A DNA stretch of 64,000 nucleotides from DASWJZ01 sp963805325 (GCA_963805325.1 CAWDTS010000002.1:372001-436000); one strand, 5' to 3'; shown: positions 17,091-25,493, counted from the first letter of the stretch. Notes: a model not told the origin generated them from the letters alone. Translations and numbers: made by a program.

Positions 17091-18506
17091 TTATACGTGG
17101 ATGACCCGCCCATAGGCGTCAAGCACGCTCTCGTGCATGGTCTCGGAGATGGTCGGGTGTGGGAAGACGCTCTCGATCAACTCCGCCTCGGTGGTTTCGA
17201 GGTTCATCGCCACGACGAATCCCTGAATTAATTCCGTCACTTCCGCCCCGACCATGTGGGCGCCGAGGAGCTGACCGGTCTTGGCGTCGAAGACGGTTTT
17301 CACCAGCCCGTCCGGCTCGCCGAGCGCGATCGCCTTGCCGTTGCCGATGAAGGGGAAGCGCCCGACCTTCACCTCGCGGCCGCCCTCCTTGGCCTTTGCC
17401 TCGGTCAAGCCGACCGATGCGATCTGCGGGTTGCAATAAGTGCAGCCGGGAATTTTCAGCTTGTCGATCGGGTGCGGCTTCAGGCCCTTGATCGCCTCAA
17501 CGCAAATCACGCCCTCATGCTCGGCCTTGTGCGCGAGCATCGGCGGGCCGGCTACGTCGCCGACCGCGTAGACGCCCTCGACATTGGTGCGACCGAGGCC
17601 ATCCACGGCGATGAGGCCGCGCTCGGTCTTTACTCCGAGCGCTTCAAGGCCCAGTCCCTCGATGTTGCCGACAACGCCGACGGCGGAGATGACGCGGTCA
17701 GCTTTCAGGGTCTCCGTCTTGCCGCCCTTCAGCTCAAGCGTGGCGGTCGTGTCGTTCTTGCCCTTTTCGAGCTTCACGACCTTCGCTTCGGTGTGGATCT
17801 TGATGCCGGCCTTCTCGAAGCGCTTGCGCGCGTGCGCGGCGATCTCGGCGTCCTCGACGGGGAGGATCTGCGGCAGGATCTCCACCACCGTCACTTCCGA
17901 TCCGAGCGTTCTGAAGAACGAGGCGAACTCAATGCCGATCGCGCCCGAGCCGATGACCAGCAGCGACTTCGGAAGCTCCGGCGGCACCATCGCCTCAAAA
18001 TAGGTCCAGACGAGCTTCTTGTCGGGCTCAAGCCCCGGCAGCGCGCGCGGGCGCGCGCCCGTCGCGATGATGATGTGCTTGGCTGAATAGTCGCCAGGTC
18101 CGAGCGCGCCCTTCGGCGCGTTGTCGGCCTTCTCCACCGTGACCTTGCCCTTGCCCGCGAGCTTGGCGATACCCCAGATCACGTCGACCTTGTTCTTCTT
18201 CAGAAGGAAAGCGACGCCGTTCGACATCTGGTTGGCGATGCCGCGCGAGCGCTTTACCACCGCACCGATATCGACGGAGACGTCCTTCGCGGAGAGGCCA
18301 TAATCCTTGGCGTGGAGCATGGCGTGATAGATGTCGGCGGAGCGGAGCAGCGCCTTGGTCGGGATGCAGCCCCAGTTCGGGCAGACGCCGCCGATATAAG
18401 AGCGCTCGACGACGGCCGTCTTCAGGCCGAGCTGCGCGGCGCGGATCGCGCCGACGTAGCCGCCGGGACCGGAGCCGATGATAATCAAGTCGTAGTTCTG
18501 GGCCAT
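17091..18506 (-). CDS. lpdA: Dihydrolipoyl dehydrogenase
   Basis: FAD-dependent E3 subunit of pyruvate and 2-oxoacid dehydrogenase complexes, 471 residues. It has the N-terminal FAD motif IIGSGPGGYVGAIRAAQLG, the redox disulfide GGVCPNWGCIPTK (~40-52), the NAD motif VIGSGAIGIEFASFF (~185), the second FAD motif VYAVGDVAG (~315) and the C-terminal catalytic HPTISE His/Glu pair (~450). The CPNWGC spacing is that of the alphaproteobacterial pyruvate dehydrogenase E3. Upstream pdh genes are not on the same side here; the gene before it is divergent. Confidence 0.96.
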   Translation of the reverse strand: MAQNYDLIIIGSGPGGYVGAIRAAQLGLKTAVVERSYIGGVCPNWGCIPTKALLRSADIYHAMLHAKDYGLSAKDVSVDIGAVVKRSRGIANQMSNGVAFLLKKNKVDVIWGIAKLAGKGKVTVEKADNAPKGALGPGDYSAKHIIIATGARPRALPGLEPDKKLVWTYFEAMVPPELPKSLLVIGSGAIGIEFASFFRTLGSEVTVVEILPQILPVEDAEIAAHARKRFEKAGIKIHTEAKVVKLEKGKNDTTATLELKGGKTETLKADRVISAVGVVGNIEGLGLEALGVKTERGLIAVDGLGRTNVEGVYAVGDVAGPPMLAHKAEHEGVICVEAIKGLKPHPIDKLKIPGCTYCNPQIASVGLTEAKAKEGGREVKVGRFPFIGNGKAIALGEPDGLVKTVFDAKTGQLLGAHMVGAEVTELIQGFVVAMNLETTEAELIESVFPHPTISETMHESVLDAYGRVIHV

Positions 18507-18741
18507 TTCAGCTCCCCACTACCCGCCGGAGTGTTCTTGTCGTCAGACATAGCGGCTCCGCCCGCACGATGCCACTGACGGTCGTGCCGGTCAGCCATGC
18601 GCCCGGCACCCCGGCTCTCTCGCATTGCCGTTAGTACTCACCATACCAAGATCGGCGCATTCAAAAGATGTGATTTGCGCACGTATTAGCTGCGGCGTTA
18701 GCTGCGCGCGGGTCTGCTGGTGGCTGCTCGGGAGGTTTATC

Positions 18742-19884
18742 ATGGCACCAGACAACGCGCCCCAAGAGGACCCTGCGGATTCCCACGACGACGGATCGGT
18801 GATTCTTCCCATCCCCGACGAATGCTGCGTCAGCCCCTGCGACCCGCCTTGGCAGCGCGGCGAGCAGTGCATGGTGTGGTACGAACAGAAGTTCTTCCGT
18901 ATCCCCATCGTGCGTGATGGAGGGCAGACCGCCGATTTCGGGCGCGGTCTCTTCATCGAGTTCCGCATCACCTACGAGCACCGCCTCTGCCTGATCGGAA
19001 AGCAGCACGGACCGCTCGCCTATACCGTCACGCTTCTCCCCGGCGAGACGGTGACGCTCTATCACAGCGACCGCTACCGGCAGGTCACGAGCACCGAGCA
19101 GCGTTTTTCGGTGCAGACGACATTCATGCAGTATTTCTCGGCCGTGCATCAGGCGCACACGACCAATACGATGGATTCGCTGAGCGAGAGCCTTTCCAAC
19201 CTGAAGGGCAGCACATCCGTCTCGGTCGGCGGCGGTCTTGGGGGGCTGATCGGCCTGCCGAAAGGCAGCGCGTCGGTCTCGGTCAACGTCACCGACCATA
19301 ACCTGCTGCACGTCACGGCCGTGTCGGATCAGTTCAACCAGTCGATCCAGCAGTCCTCGCAACTCACCCACGCCGAACGTTCGACCGTGGTCAGCACCTA
19401 CGAGGACAAGGAGACGGTGGACATCACCAAGCGCACTCTCCAAAACGACAATGAATGCCGGGCGGTCACGTATTTCGTGCGCAAGATCGTGGAACTCTAC
19501 ACCTTCAGCACCAGGGTCAGCGAAATCGTCTTCCGCGTCATCGCGCCCAACGTCCCGCAAGACTGGCATACGACCGACGACCTCGCCTGGCTGCCGAAGC
19601 CGGTCCAGGACGAGATCAAGGCGGCGCTCAAGCTTCTCCCGAAGGTCGGCGAGGTTGTCGAGCAGAAGCGTCCGATCTCGCTGCCGACCGATGGGCTCGT
19701 TTACGATCCGGAGCTCGCGCACTGCTGCTCCGCCGAGCCCGAGCGCGAGGCGGCGATGATGATCCGGCTGGAGAAGCAAAAGGCGGAGGTGAGGATGATG
19801 CAGCTCGAGAACGAGCGGCGGCGTCTCCTCCTCGATCAGGGTGTGCTCGATCCGTTCGAGCTCGCATCGCAGCCGGCGGCTTAG
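18742..19884 (+). CDS. Unrecognised 380-residue protein, Cys-rich N-terminus and C-terminal coiled coil
   Basis: I do not recognise a family. A perfect GGAGG lies 6 bases before the ATG at 18742, so the start is secure. No signal peptide or transmembrane helix is seen. Residues 1-45 are acidic and then cysteine-rich (C28, C29, C33, C43). Residues ~65-135 look like beta strands (GRGLFIEFRITYEH, LLPGETVTLYHSD). Residues ~140-215 are Ser/Thr-rich with a glycine-rich stretch (SVGGGLGGLIGLPKG) followed by alternating SVSVNV. Residues ~235-270 hold NECRAVTYFVRKIVELY. Residues ~333-365 are a charged helix rich in Arg/Lys/Glu, likely a coiled coil, after a CC pair at 328-329. It stands alone between lpdA (divergent) and metY (convergent). 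Confidence 0.85.
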   Translation: MAPDNAPQEDPADSHDDGSVILPIPDECCVSPCDPPWQRGEQCMVWYEQKFFRIPIVRDGGQTADFGRGLFIEFRITYEHRLCLIGKQHGPLAYTVTLLPGETVTLYHSDRYRQVTSTEQRFSVQTTFMQYFSAVHQAHTTNTMDSLSESLSNLKGSTSVSVGGGLGGLIGLPKGSASVSVNVTDHNLLHVTAVSDQFNQSIQQSSQLTHAERSTVVSTYEDKETVDITKRTLQNDNECRAVTYFVRKIVELYTFSTRVSEIVFRVIAPNVPQDWHTTDDLAWLPKPVQDEIKAALKLLPKVGEVVEQKRPISLPTDGLVYDPELAHCCSAEPEREAAMMIRLEKQKAEVRMMQLENERRRLLLDQGVLDPFELASQPAA

Positions 19885-19899
19885 GCCCGTTCCTTAGCA

Positions 19900-19931
19900 G
19901 CCGGTCCGCGAAGCTCGCTCCGCGGACCGGC
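19900..19931. terminator. Hairpin between convergent genes
   Basis: Perfect 11-base arms (GCCGGTCCGCG and its complement) around a 10-base loop, between the stop at 19884 and the metY-like stop at 19949. Neither side has a T-run in the right place, so it may act as a factor-dependent or mRNA-stabilising hairpin, not a classic intrinsic terminator. Confidence 0.5.
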
Positions 19932-19948
19932 AAAAATGCGCTGCCCGG

Positions 19949-21244
19949 TCAGGCCGCTGCCTTCAGCGCCTGGTCGAGGTCGGCGATGATGTCCTCCACA
20001 TCCTCCATCCCGACTGAGAGGCGAATCGTGTCCGGCCCGGCGCCCGACGCGACCTTCGCCTCGTCGGAGAGCTGGCTGTGCGTGGTCGAGGCGGGGTGGA
20101 TGATGAGCGACTTGGTATCGCCGATGTTGGCGAGGTGGGAAAAGAGCTTCACGCCCTCCACGATCTTGACGCCTGCCGCGTGGCCGCCGCGCACGCCAAA
20201 GGTGAGCACCGCGCCGGCGCCCTTCGGGCAGTATTTCTTGGCGAGGTTGTGGTAGCGGTCGCCGGGAAGGCCGGCATAGCTCACCCACGTCACCTCCGGG
20301 TGCTTCGACAGCCATTCGGCGACAGCGAGCGCGTTGTCGCAATGCCGCTGCATGCGGAGCGGCAGCGTCTCGATGCCGGTGATGAAGAGGAAGGCGTTAA
20401 AGGGCGAGATCGCAGGCCCCAGATCGCGCAGACCGAGCACGCGCGCGGCGATCGCGAAGGCGAAGTTGCCGAACGTCTCGTGCAGTTTGACGCCGTGATA
20501 TTCGGGGCGCGCCTCGGAGAGCAGCGGGTAGCGCCCCGCCTCCGCCGACCAGTTGAACGAGCCGCCGTCGACGATGGCGCCGCCGATCGAGTTGCCGTGG
20601 CCGCCCATGAATTTCGTCAGCGAATGGACGACGATGTCCGCGCCGTGCTCGAACGGCCGGCAGAGGTAGGGCGTCGCCAGCGTATTGTCGACGATGAGCG
20701 GAACGCCGGCCTTGTGCGCGATCTTGGCGATCCCCTCGATGTCCGTGACGATGCCGCCGGGATTGGCGATCGACTCGACGAAGATCGCCTTGGTGCGCGG
20801 CGAGACCGCCGCCTCGAAGGTGGAAAGGTCGTCGGTGTCGGCCCACACCACCTTCCAGCCAAAGCTCTTGAAGGAATAGCCGAGCTGGTTGATGGAGCCG
20901 CCGTAGAGCCTCCTGGCGGCGATGATCTCGTCGCCCGGCTGGCAGAGCGTGTGGAAGGTGATCGCCTGCGCGGCATGGCCGGAGGCGACGGCAAGCGCCG
21001 CGGTGCCGCCTTCAAGCGCCGCAACGCGCTCTTCGAGCACCGCCTGCGTCGGGTTCATGATGCGGGTGTAGATGTTGCCGAAGGCCTTCAGCCCGAAGAG
21101 CGCGGCGGCGTGCTCGGTATCGTCGAAGACATAGGCGGTGGTCTGGTAGATCGGCGTTGCGCGCGCGCCGGTCGCCGGGTCCGGCTTCGCGCCGGCGTGG
21201 ATCGCCAGCGTGTTGAACCCGGGTGTGCGTCCTTCATCAGCCAT
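19949..21244 (-). CDS. O-acetylhomoserine sulfhydrylase (aminocarboxypropyltransferase)
   Basis: PLP enzyme of the Cys/Met metabolism family, 431 residues, making homocysteine from O-acetylhomoserine and sulfide. Markers are YTRIMNPTQAVLEER (~55), ALAVASGHAAQA, FVESIANPGG, VVHSLTKFMGGHG with the PLP lysine (~210) and RLSVGMEDVEDI near the end. The start at 21244 is preceded by GGGAGAGGAA about 7 bases away; an upstream in-frame Met at 21277 lacks this. O-succinylhomoserine use cannot be excluded. It stands alone, with a hairpin after its stop. Confidence 0.92.
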   Translation of the reverse strand: MADEGRTPGFNTLAIHAGAKPDPATGARATPIYQTTAYVFDDTEHAAALFGLKAFGNIYTRIMNPTQAVLEERVAALEGGTAALAVASGHAAQAITFHTLCQPGDEIIAARRLYGGSINQLGYSFKSFGWKVVWADTDDLSTFEAAVSPRTKAIFVESIANPGGIVTDIEGIAKIAHKAGVPLIVDNTLATPYLCRPFEHGADIVVHSLTKFMGGHGNSIGGAIVDGGSFNWSAEAGRYPLLSEARPEYHGVKLHETFGNFAFAIAARVLGLRDLGPAISPFNAFLFITGIETLPLRMQRHCDNALAVAEWLSKHPEVTWVSYAGLPGDRYHNLAKKYCPKGAGAVLTFGVRGGHAAGVKIVEGVKLFSHLANIGDTKSLIIHPASTTHSQLSDEAKVASGAGPDTIRLSVGMEDVEDIIADLDQALKAAA

Positions 21245-21395
21245 GTTGCGTTCCTCTCCCTGGCGTATTGGCGCCATCTTGCCTGCTGAAATTCTCCGCG
21301 GTCAAACAACATCCTTCCGCCGTTTCGCAAGGGCGAAGGAGGGAATTTCTGCGGAGCGGGCGGCTTTGAGAGGCGCGATCCCGGCACGAGGCAAC

Positions 21396-21427
21396 AAAAA
21401 GGCCCAGCGCGGATTTCGCGCCGGGCC
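21396..21427 (-). terminator. Rho-independent terminator of the cupredoxin gene
   Basis: Read on the minus strand, just after the cupredoxin stop at 21450: GGCCCGGCGCG, a 5-base loop, CGCGCTGGGCC (one mismatch), then TTTTT. Good stem and T-run. Confidence 0.75.
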
Positions 21428-21449
21428 GGTCGCTCGCTACGTGGAAGCG

Positions 21450-21944
21450 TTATTTCGTCACTTCGAACTCGGCCCACATGCCGGCCGCGTAATGGCCCGG
21501 GACGTTGCAGATTAGAAGATACTTCCCGGGATCGAGATGCACGGTCAAAGACCCCGATTTGCCGGGGTCGAGCTCCGAGACCTCACCCTTGTCGCCGGCC
21601 TTGTCCTCGTCGACGCGGCTCTCGTTCTCGATGTAGGGCAGCGGCTTGCCCGGATCGGCGAGGTACATCACGATCATCTCGTGGATCGTATCCTTCGACG
21701 AATTCGTGACGTTGAAAGTCACGTCCCCGGCCGGCGCGCTTGCCGGATCGACCTTGATGCCCATGGTGGCCTTCGACAAATCCAGGCCGGGCGTTCCGTA
21801 GGCCAGACCCTTCGCCATATCCATGTCGGCTCCCTTGTCCCAAAGGTCGACGCTCACCACCGTCGCGGCGGGCGCAGCAGTCGCCAAAACGGCGAACAAC
21901 AGCGCAGACGCCAACGGCACAAAATATCGCTTGAATGATTGCAT
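21450..21944 (-). CDS. Exported cupredoxin-domain (blue copper) protein
   Basis: Periplasmic protein of 164 residues: a signal peptide of about 26 residues (MQSFKRYFVPLASALLFAVL, cleavage after APA), then a cupredoxin fold. The type 1 copper ligands are visible as His in DTIHEMIVMYL and the C-x4-H-x4-M cluster in CNVPGHYAAGM near the C-terminus. The start at 21944 has GGAGG about 10 bases upstream; an open frame extends to 22067 without such support. The gene has its own terminator and, ~110 bases upstream of the start, a perfect FNR/FixK-type palindrome. Role: likely electron carrier or copper protein of low-oxygen metabolism (inferred). Confidence 0.88.
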   Translation of the reverse strand: MQSFKRYFVPLASALLFAVLATAAPAATVVSVDLWDKGADMDMAKGLAYGTPGLDLSKATMGIKVDPASAPAGDVTFNVTNSSKDTIHEMIVMYLADPGKPLPYIENESRVDEDKAGDKGEVSELDPGKSGSLTVHLDPGKYLLICNVPGHYAAGMWAEFEVTK

Positions 21945-22050
21945 GATCTTTATCCTCCCGCTCCGGCCGGTCTCCCCGTCCGGAGGCCATACGGCAAGCT
22001 TCCTTGCATCTCGCTTGCAGCCGTCAGGGGAGCGGAAAGTCGCCGAGCCC

Positions 22051-22070
22051 GCCTTGACACGTGTCAAGGC
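22051..22070. promoter_or_regulatory. FNR/FixK-type box upstream of the cupredoxin gene
   Basis: TTGACACGTGTCAA at 22054-22067 is a perfect match to the TTGAY-N4-RTCAA pattern of FNR/FixK/Dnr regulators and is embedded in a 20-base perfect palindrome with GCC/GGC flanks. It lies 110-123 bases before the cupredoxin ATG, in a gene-free stretch, so control of that gene by an oxygen- or redox-responsive CRP/FNR regulator is likely. Confidence 0.65.
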
Positions 22071-22113
22071 GGTGGAAGGCCAGTCGGCATATAAAATTAG
22101 GGGCTGAGGACGC

Positions 22114-22635
22114 TCAATCGTTGCGGAGGCCGCGGTGCTGGAAGCCGGCGCGAAGGACCGGCTTCTTCGATGAGAGGACGCGCGAGTTGACCCCGGCCCA
22201 GCCTATCTCGCCGGACAGCCTGCCGTACTCGATCTTGGGACAGCGGTTCATGACGACCTTCAGGCCCGCTGCCTCGGCGGCAGCGGCCGCTTCGTCATTG
22301 CGCACGCCGAGCTGCATCCAGATCACGCGCGGCTTCGGATCGAGGGCCAGCGCGTCGGCGACGATCGCCGGGGCGTATTCGGAGCCGCGAAAGATCTCCA
22401 CCATGTCGAGCGGCTCGGGGATGTTCTTCAGCGCGCCGTAAACTGGCTGCCCGAGGATCGTCTGCCCGGCCACGCCGGGATTGACCGGAAAGACGCGATA
22501 GCCCTTCTCGATCAGATAGCGGGCGACGAAGAAGCTCGGCCTCACATCGTTCTGGCTGGCGCCCACGATGGCGATCGACTTCACGCTTTCGAGGATCGAA
22601 CGGATGAAGTCGTCGGAATAGGAGTCGTGGCTCAC
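22114..22635 (-). CDS. CoA-binding domain protein (YccU-like)
   Basis: Rossmann-like CoA-binding protein of about 173 residues. Markers are SIAIVGASQNDVRPSFFVARYL (residues ~18-39), the loop VFPVNPG, and GVRNDEAAAAAEAAGLKVVMNRCPKIEY with the family's Cys-Pro. I chose GTG at 22635; an open frame runs to 22746 but overlaps the next gene upstream. Function in the family is unknown, perhaps regulation of acyl-CoA metabolism. It follows the DMT-like gene closely. Confidence 0.85.
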   Translation of the reverse strand: MSHDSYSDDFIRSILESVKSIAIVGASQNDVRPSFFVARYLIEKGYRVFPVNPGVAGQTILGQPVYGALKNIPEPLDMVEIFRGSEYAPAIVADALALDPKPRVIWMQLGVRNDEAAAAAEAAGLKVVMNRCPKIEYGRLSGEIGWAGVNSRVLSSKKPVLRAGFQHRGLRND

Positions 22636-22657
22636 GTCAAACGCCGCTTTGTCCGGG

Positions 22658-22996
22658 TCACTTCTGCCCGACCGGGAGGAGGATGAGCACCATGCTGAGC
22701 GCGCCGAGCCCAATGCCGACGAGCTGCGCGGGCGCCGGGCGCTCATGGAAGATCGCGAAAGCGATCACGTTGATCAACACGAGCTGGGCGATCGTTGCGA
22801 GGGAGATCGCGATGCCGAGTCCCATGCCTCGCATCACCACGACCATGAGCAGATTGCCGACGACGTAGAGCGCCATGGCGACGACAAGGACGAAGAGTCG
22901 GCCATCCGACACATAGAGCCGGGAAGTCGATGCTGCGATCAGAAAGATGGCGATGGCCGCGGCGAGCGCGGCTGTGGAAGGGATGTTCAAGAGCAT
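22658..22996 (-). CDS. Half-size EamA/DMT-type membrane transporter
   Basis: A 112-residue hydrophobic protein with four predicted helices and the single EamA-like repeat ending in a conserved pattern (LINVIAFAIFHERPAPAQLVG, residues ~72-92). It has the size of SMR-type half-transporters that work as dimers. It begins 4 bases before the stop of the enoyl-CoA hydratase on the same strand, so both and the CoA-binding gene likely form one transcript. Substrate unknown. Confidence 0.8.
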   Translation of the reverse strand: MLLNIPSTAALAAAIAIFLIAASTSRLYVSDGRLFVLVVAMALYVVGNLLMVVVMRGMGLGIAISLATIAQLVLINVIAFAIFHERPAPAQLVGIGLGALSMVLILLPVGQK

Positions 22997-23000
22997 TGTC

Positions 23001-23825
23001 CTAGGCTGATGGCCAGTCGGGCTTGCGCTTCTCGAAGAAGGCGCCGATCCCCTCCTCCGCCTCTTCCATCAGCATGTTGTCGACGATCGTCGCGGTCGCG
23101 AAGCGGTAGGCTTCGGCGACGGGCAGGCGGAGCTGTTCGGCGAACGCCTTCTTGCCGAGCGCAAGCACAGAGGCCGGACGCGCCAGAAGCCGCTCCACCA
23201 CCTTGTCGGTCTCGGCGCGAAGCTCCGCAGCCGGCACGACGCGGCTGACGAGCCCGGCTTCCCGCGCACGCTCGGCGGAGATCATCTCGCCCGTCATCAG
23301 CATGTCGAGCGCCGTCTTCGGGCTGACGTTGCGGGATAGGGCCACCATCGGGGTGGAGCAGAAAAGGCCGAGGTCGATGCCGTTCACGCCGAAACGCGCC
23401 GTGTCGGCGGCAATCGCGATGTCGCAGCTCGCGACGAGCTGGCAGCCGGCAGCGGTCGCAAGCCCCGCCACTTCGGCGACGACCGGCTTCGGCAGCGCCA
23501 GGATCGCCTGCATCATGCTGGAGCAGCGACCGAAGATCTCCTCGAAGTAGGCGCGACCGCCGTCCGCGTCGCTCCGGCGCGCGGTCATCTGCTTCAGGTC
23601 GTGACCGCCTGAGAAGAGTTTCCCTTCCGCCGCAAGGACGACGACGCGAACGGCCTTCTCCTTCGCCGCCGTGTCCATTGCCGCCGCAAGGGCCGCGAGC
23701 ACGGCTTCGGAGAGGGCGTTGGCCGGCGGGTTGGCGAGCGTGAGGCGCAGCACACCGGCGCTCGGGCGCTCCACGCGCAGCACATCGGCGGGCTTGAGAT
23801 CAGCGCTTGCGGCCGGGCGGTTCAT
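23001..23825 (-). CDS. Enoyl-CoA hydratase/isomerase family protein
   Basis: Crotonase-fold enzyme of 274 residues. The oxyanion-hole segments are FSGGHDLKQM (~70) and the VVAEVAGLATAAGCQL region (~115-130), followed by GLFCSTPMVALSRNV. The second catalytic Glu position of true hydratases is not clear, so the exact reaction (hydratase, isomerase or other) is open. The C-terminus FFEKRKPDWPSA is typical. It is divergent from the PaaI-type thioesterase, with which it may share acyl-CoA substrates. Confidence 0.88.
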   Translation of the reverse strand: MNRPAASADLKPADVLRVERPSAGVLRLTLANPPANALSEAVLAALAAAMDTAAKEKAVRVVVLAAEGKLFSGGHDLKQMTARRSDADGGRAYFEEIFGRCSSMMQAILALPKPVVAEVAGLATAAGCQLVASCDIAIAADTARFGVNGIDLGLFCSTPMVALSRNVSPKTALDMLMTGEMISAERAREAGLVSRVVPAAELRAETDKVVERLLARPASVLALGKKAFAEQLRLPVAEAYRFATATIVDNMLMEEAEEGIGAFFEKRKPDWPSA

Positions 23826-23892
23826 TGGTCACTTTCGGGCGGTCACCTTTGCCGCGCACTCTAGTTCTCCCCTCTCCTTCAGGCCAGCTTCG

Positions 23893-24351
23893 ATGTCTCT
23901 CAAGCCCGTCATGACCGCCGAGGCGATCGCCGCCTTCTGGGACGAGCACTTTCCGCAAATCCAGACGGCGCGCGACCTGACGCTCCTCTCCGTCGGGCCG
24001 GGCGAGGCGGTTCTCAGGCTCGTTCCGGGCGAAAAGCACCTGCGGCCAGGCGGCACTGTGTCAGGTCCGACACTCTTCACACTTGCCGATGTCGCCGCCT
24101 ACGCCGCGCTTCTGGCGCATGTCGGCCCGGAGCCGCTGATCCTCACGACCAATCTCAACATCAATTTTCTGCGCCGCGCGCCGCTCGCGGCGCTGCTGGC
24201 GACCTGCCGCATCCTGAAGCTCGGCAAGCGGCTCGGCGTCGTGGAGATTTCCATCGCGCCCGAGGGGGGCGGCGACCTTATCGCGCAGGCGACGGCGACC
24301 TACGCAATTCCGCCGAAGCGGTATAATAATACCGCCACTGTAAGTGACTGA
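23893..24351 (+). CDS. PaaI family hot-dog thioesterase
   Basis: Hot-dog-fold acyl-CoA thioesterase of 152 residues. The active-site region reads HLRPGGTVSGPTLFTLADVAAYAAL, with the conserved Gly and Asp of the PaaI group, followed by TTNLNINFLRRAP. The start at 23893 (MSLKPVM) gives the usual length; the open frame runs to 23671 but would overlap the divergent gene. Gene order PaaI-rplM-rpsI is common in Hyphomicrobiales. The last codons include a perfect inverted repeat at 24318-24335. Confidence 0.88.
   Translation: MSLKPVMTAEAIAAFWDEHFPQIQTARDLTLLSVGPGEAVLRLVPGEKHLRPGGTVSGPTLFTLADVAAYAALLAHVGPEPLILTTNLNINFLRRAPLAALLATCRILKLGKRLGVVEISIAPEGGGDLIAQATATYAIPPKRYNNTATVSD
24318..24335. repeat. 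Inverted repeat GCGGTAT-AATA-ATACCGC
   Basis: Perfect 7-base arms with a 4-base centre, overlapping the last codons of the thioesterase gene and about 55 bases upstream of the rplM promoter. It could be a hairpin at the transcript end or an operator; no T-run follows. Confidence 0.4.
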
Positions 24352-24390
24352 CTTCAATCCGGCTTTTCGCGCGATGCAGCGCGCTTTGGC

Positions 24391-24419
24391 TTGACATTGA
24401 GGATATCCGCATCTAACTC
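24391..24419 (+). promoter_or_regulatory. Sigma-70-type promoter of rplM-rpsI
   Basis: TTGACA (24391-24396), a 17-base spacer, then TAACTC (24414-24419). The -35 is perfect and the -10 weak, which is usual for alphaproteobacterial housekeeping promoters. It leaves an ~70-base leader before rplM. Confidence 0.6.
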
Positions 24420-24498
24420 CGCGCGACACACGGGCGGGCTTTGCAGTCCGCCCGATCCGCCTCGCCCCACAGGGTGGAGGCTCCCCGAGAGGATCACG

Positions 24499-24963
24499 AT
24501 GAAGACCTATTCCGCAAAGCCGGCGGAGGTGGAGAAGAAGTGGGTGCTGATCGACGCGGAGAACCTCGTCGTCGGCCGCCTCGCCACCATCGTCGCCATG
24601 CGCCTTCGCGGCAAGCATAAGCCGACCTTCACTCCGCACGTCGACATGGGTGACAACGTCGTCATCATCAACGCTGAGAAGGTGGTGCTGACCGGCCGCA
24701 AGCTCGACCAGAAGAAGTACCACTGGCACACCGGCTATCCGGGCGGCATCAAGGACCGCACGGCGCGCAAGGTGATCGAGGGCCGCTTCCCGGAGCGCGT
24801 CGTGGAGAAGGCGGTGGAGCGCATGCTGCCGCGCGGGCCGCTCGGCCGCCAGCAGCTCAAGAACCTCCGCGTCTACGCCGGGTCAGAGCATCCCCACGCG
24901 GCGCAGCAGCCGGAGCCGCTCGACATCGCCGCCCTCTCCTCCAAGAACACACGGATTTCCTGA
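24499..24963 (+). CDS. rplM: 50S ribosomal protein L13
   Basis: Large-subunit protein of 154 residues. Typical blocks are WVLIDAENLVVGRLAT (~15), GDNVVIINAEKVVLTGRK (~52) and GMLP-type VERMLPRGPLGR (~110). The ATG at 24499 follows GAGAGGATC by a few bases. The upstream open frame to 24391 starts inside the promoter and is not used. Followed one base later by rpsI, as everywhere in bacteria. Confidence 0.98.
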   Translation: MKTYSAKPAEVEKKWVLIDAENLVVGRLATIVAMRLRGKHKPTFTPHVDMGDNVVIINAEKVVLTGRKLDQKKYHWHTGYPGGIKDRTARKVIEGRFPERVVEKAVERMLPRGPLGRQQLKNLRVYAGSEHPHAAQQPEPLDIAALSSKNTRIS

Positions 24964-24964
24964 C

Positions 24965-25441
24965 ATGGCGCAGACACTCGAAGATCTTGGCGCGCTGAAG
25001 GGCGATGACTCCGCGGAGCCGCAGGCGCCGGTCCACGTTCAGAAGCTGGACAAGTATGGGCGCGCCTATGCGACCGGCAAGCGCAAGGACGCGGTCGCCC
25101 GCGTCTGGGTGAAGCCGGGTTCTGGCCGCATCACCGTGAACGAGAAGGAATACACCGAGTATTTCGGCCGGCCGGTGTTGCAGATGATTGTGCGCCAGCC
25201 GATCCTGCTCACGGACCGCAACGGCCAGTTCGACATCATGGCGACGGTGTCGGGCGGCGGCCTTTCCGGCCAGGCCGGCGCGCTGCGTCACGGCATCTCG
25301 AAGGCGCTGACCTATTATGAGCCGGAGCTTCGCACACTCTTGAAGCGAAACGGCTTCCTCACCCGCGACGCGCGCGTGGTGGAGCGCAAGAAGTACGGCA
25401 AGCGCAAGGCGCGCCGGAGCTTCCAGTTCTCGAAGCGCTGA
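24965..25441 (+). CDS. rpsI: 30S ribosomal protein S9
   Basis: Small-subunit protein of 158 residues with an alphaproteobacterial N-terminal extension of about 28 residues before YATGKRKDAVARVW. The GGGLSGQAGALRHGISKAL block is conserved and the C-terminus ends in the basic tail KARRSFQFSKR that reaches the decoding centre. It starts one base after the rplM stop and is followed by a strong terminator. Confidence 0.98.
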   Translation: MAQTLEDLGALKGDDSAEPQAPVHVQKLDKYGRAYATGKRKDAVARVWVKPGSGRITVNEKEYTEYFGRPVLQMIVRQPILLTDRNGQFDIMATVSGGGLSGQAGALRHGISKALTYYEPELRTLLKRNGFLTRDARVVERKKYGKRKARRSFQFSKR

Positions 25442-25470
25442 GACGACAAGCGCCAGGACGACAAACGGAA

Positions 25471-25493
25471 GGCGGGCCGAGGCCCGCCTTTTT
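25471..25493 (+). terminator. Rho-independent terminator after rpsI
   Basis: GGCGGGCC, loop GA, GGCCCGCC, then TTTTT; 30 bases past the rpsI stop. A perfect 8-base GC stem and T-run. Confidence 0.93.
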
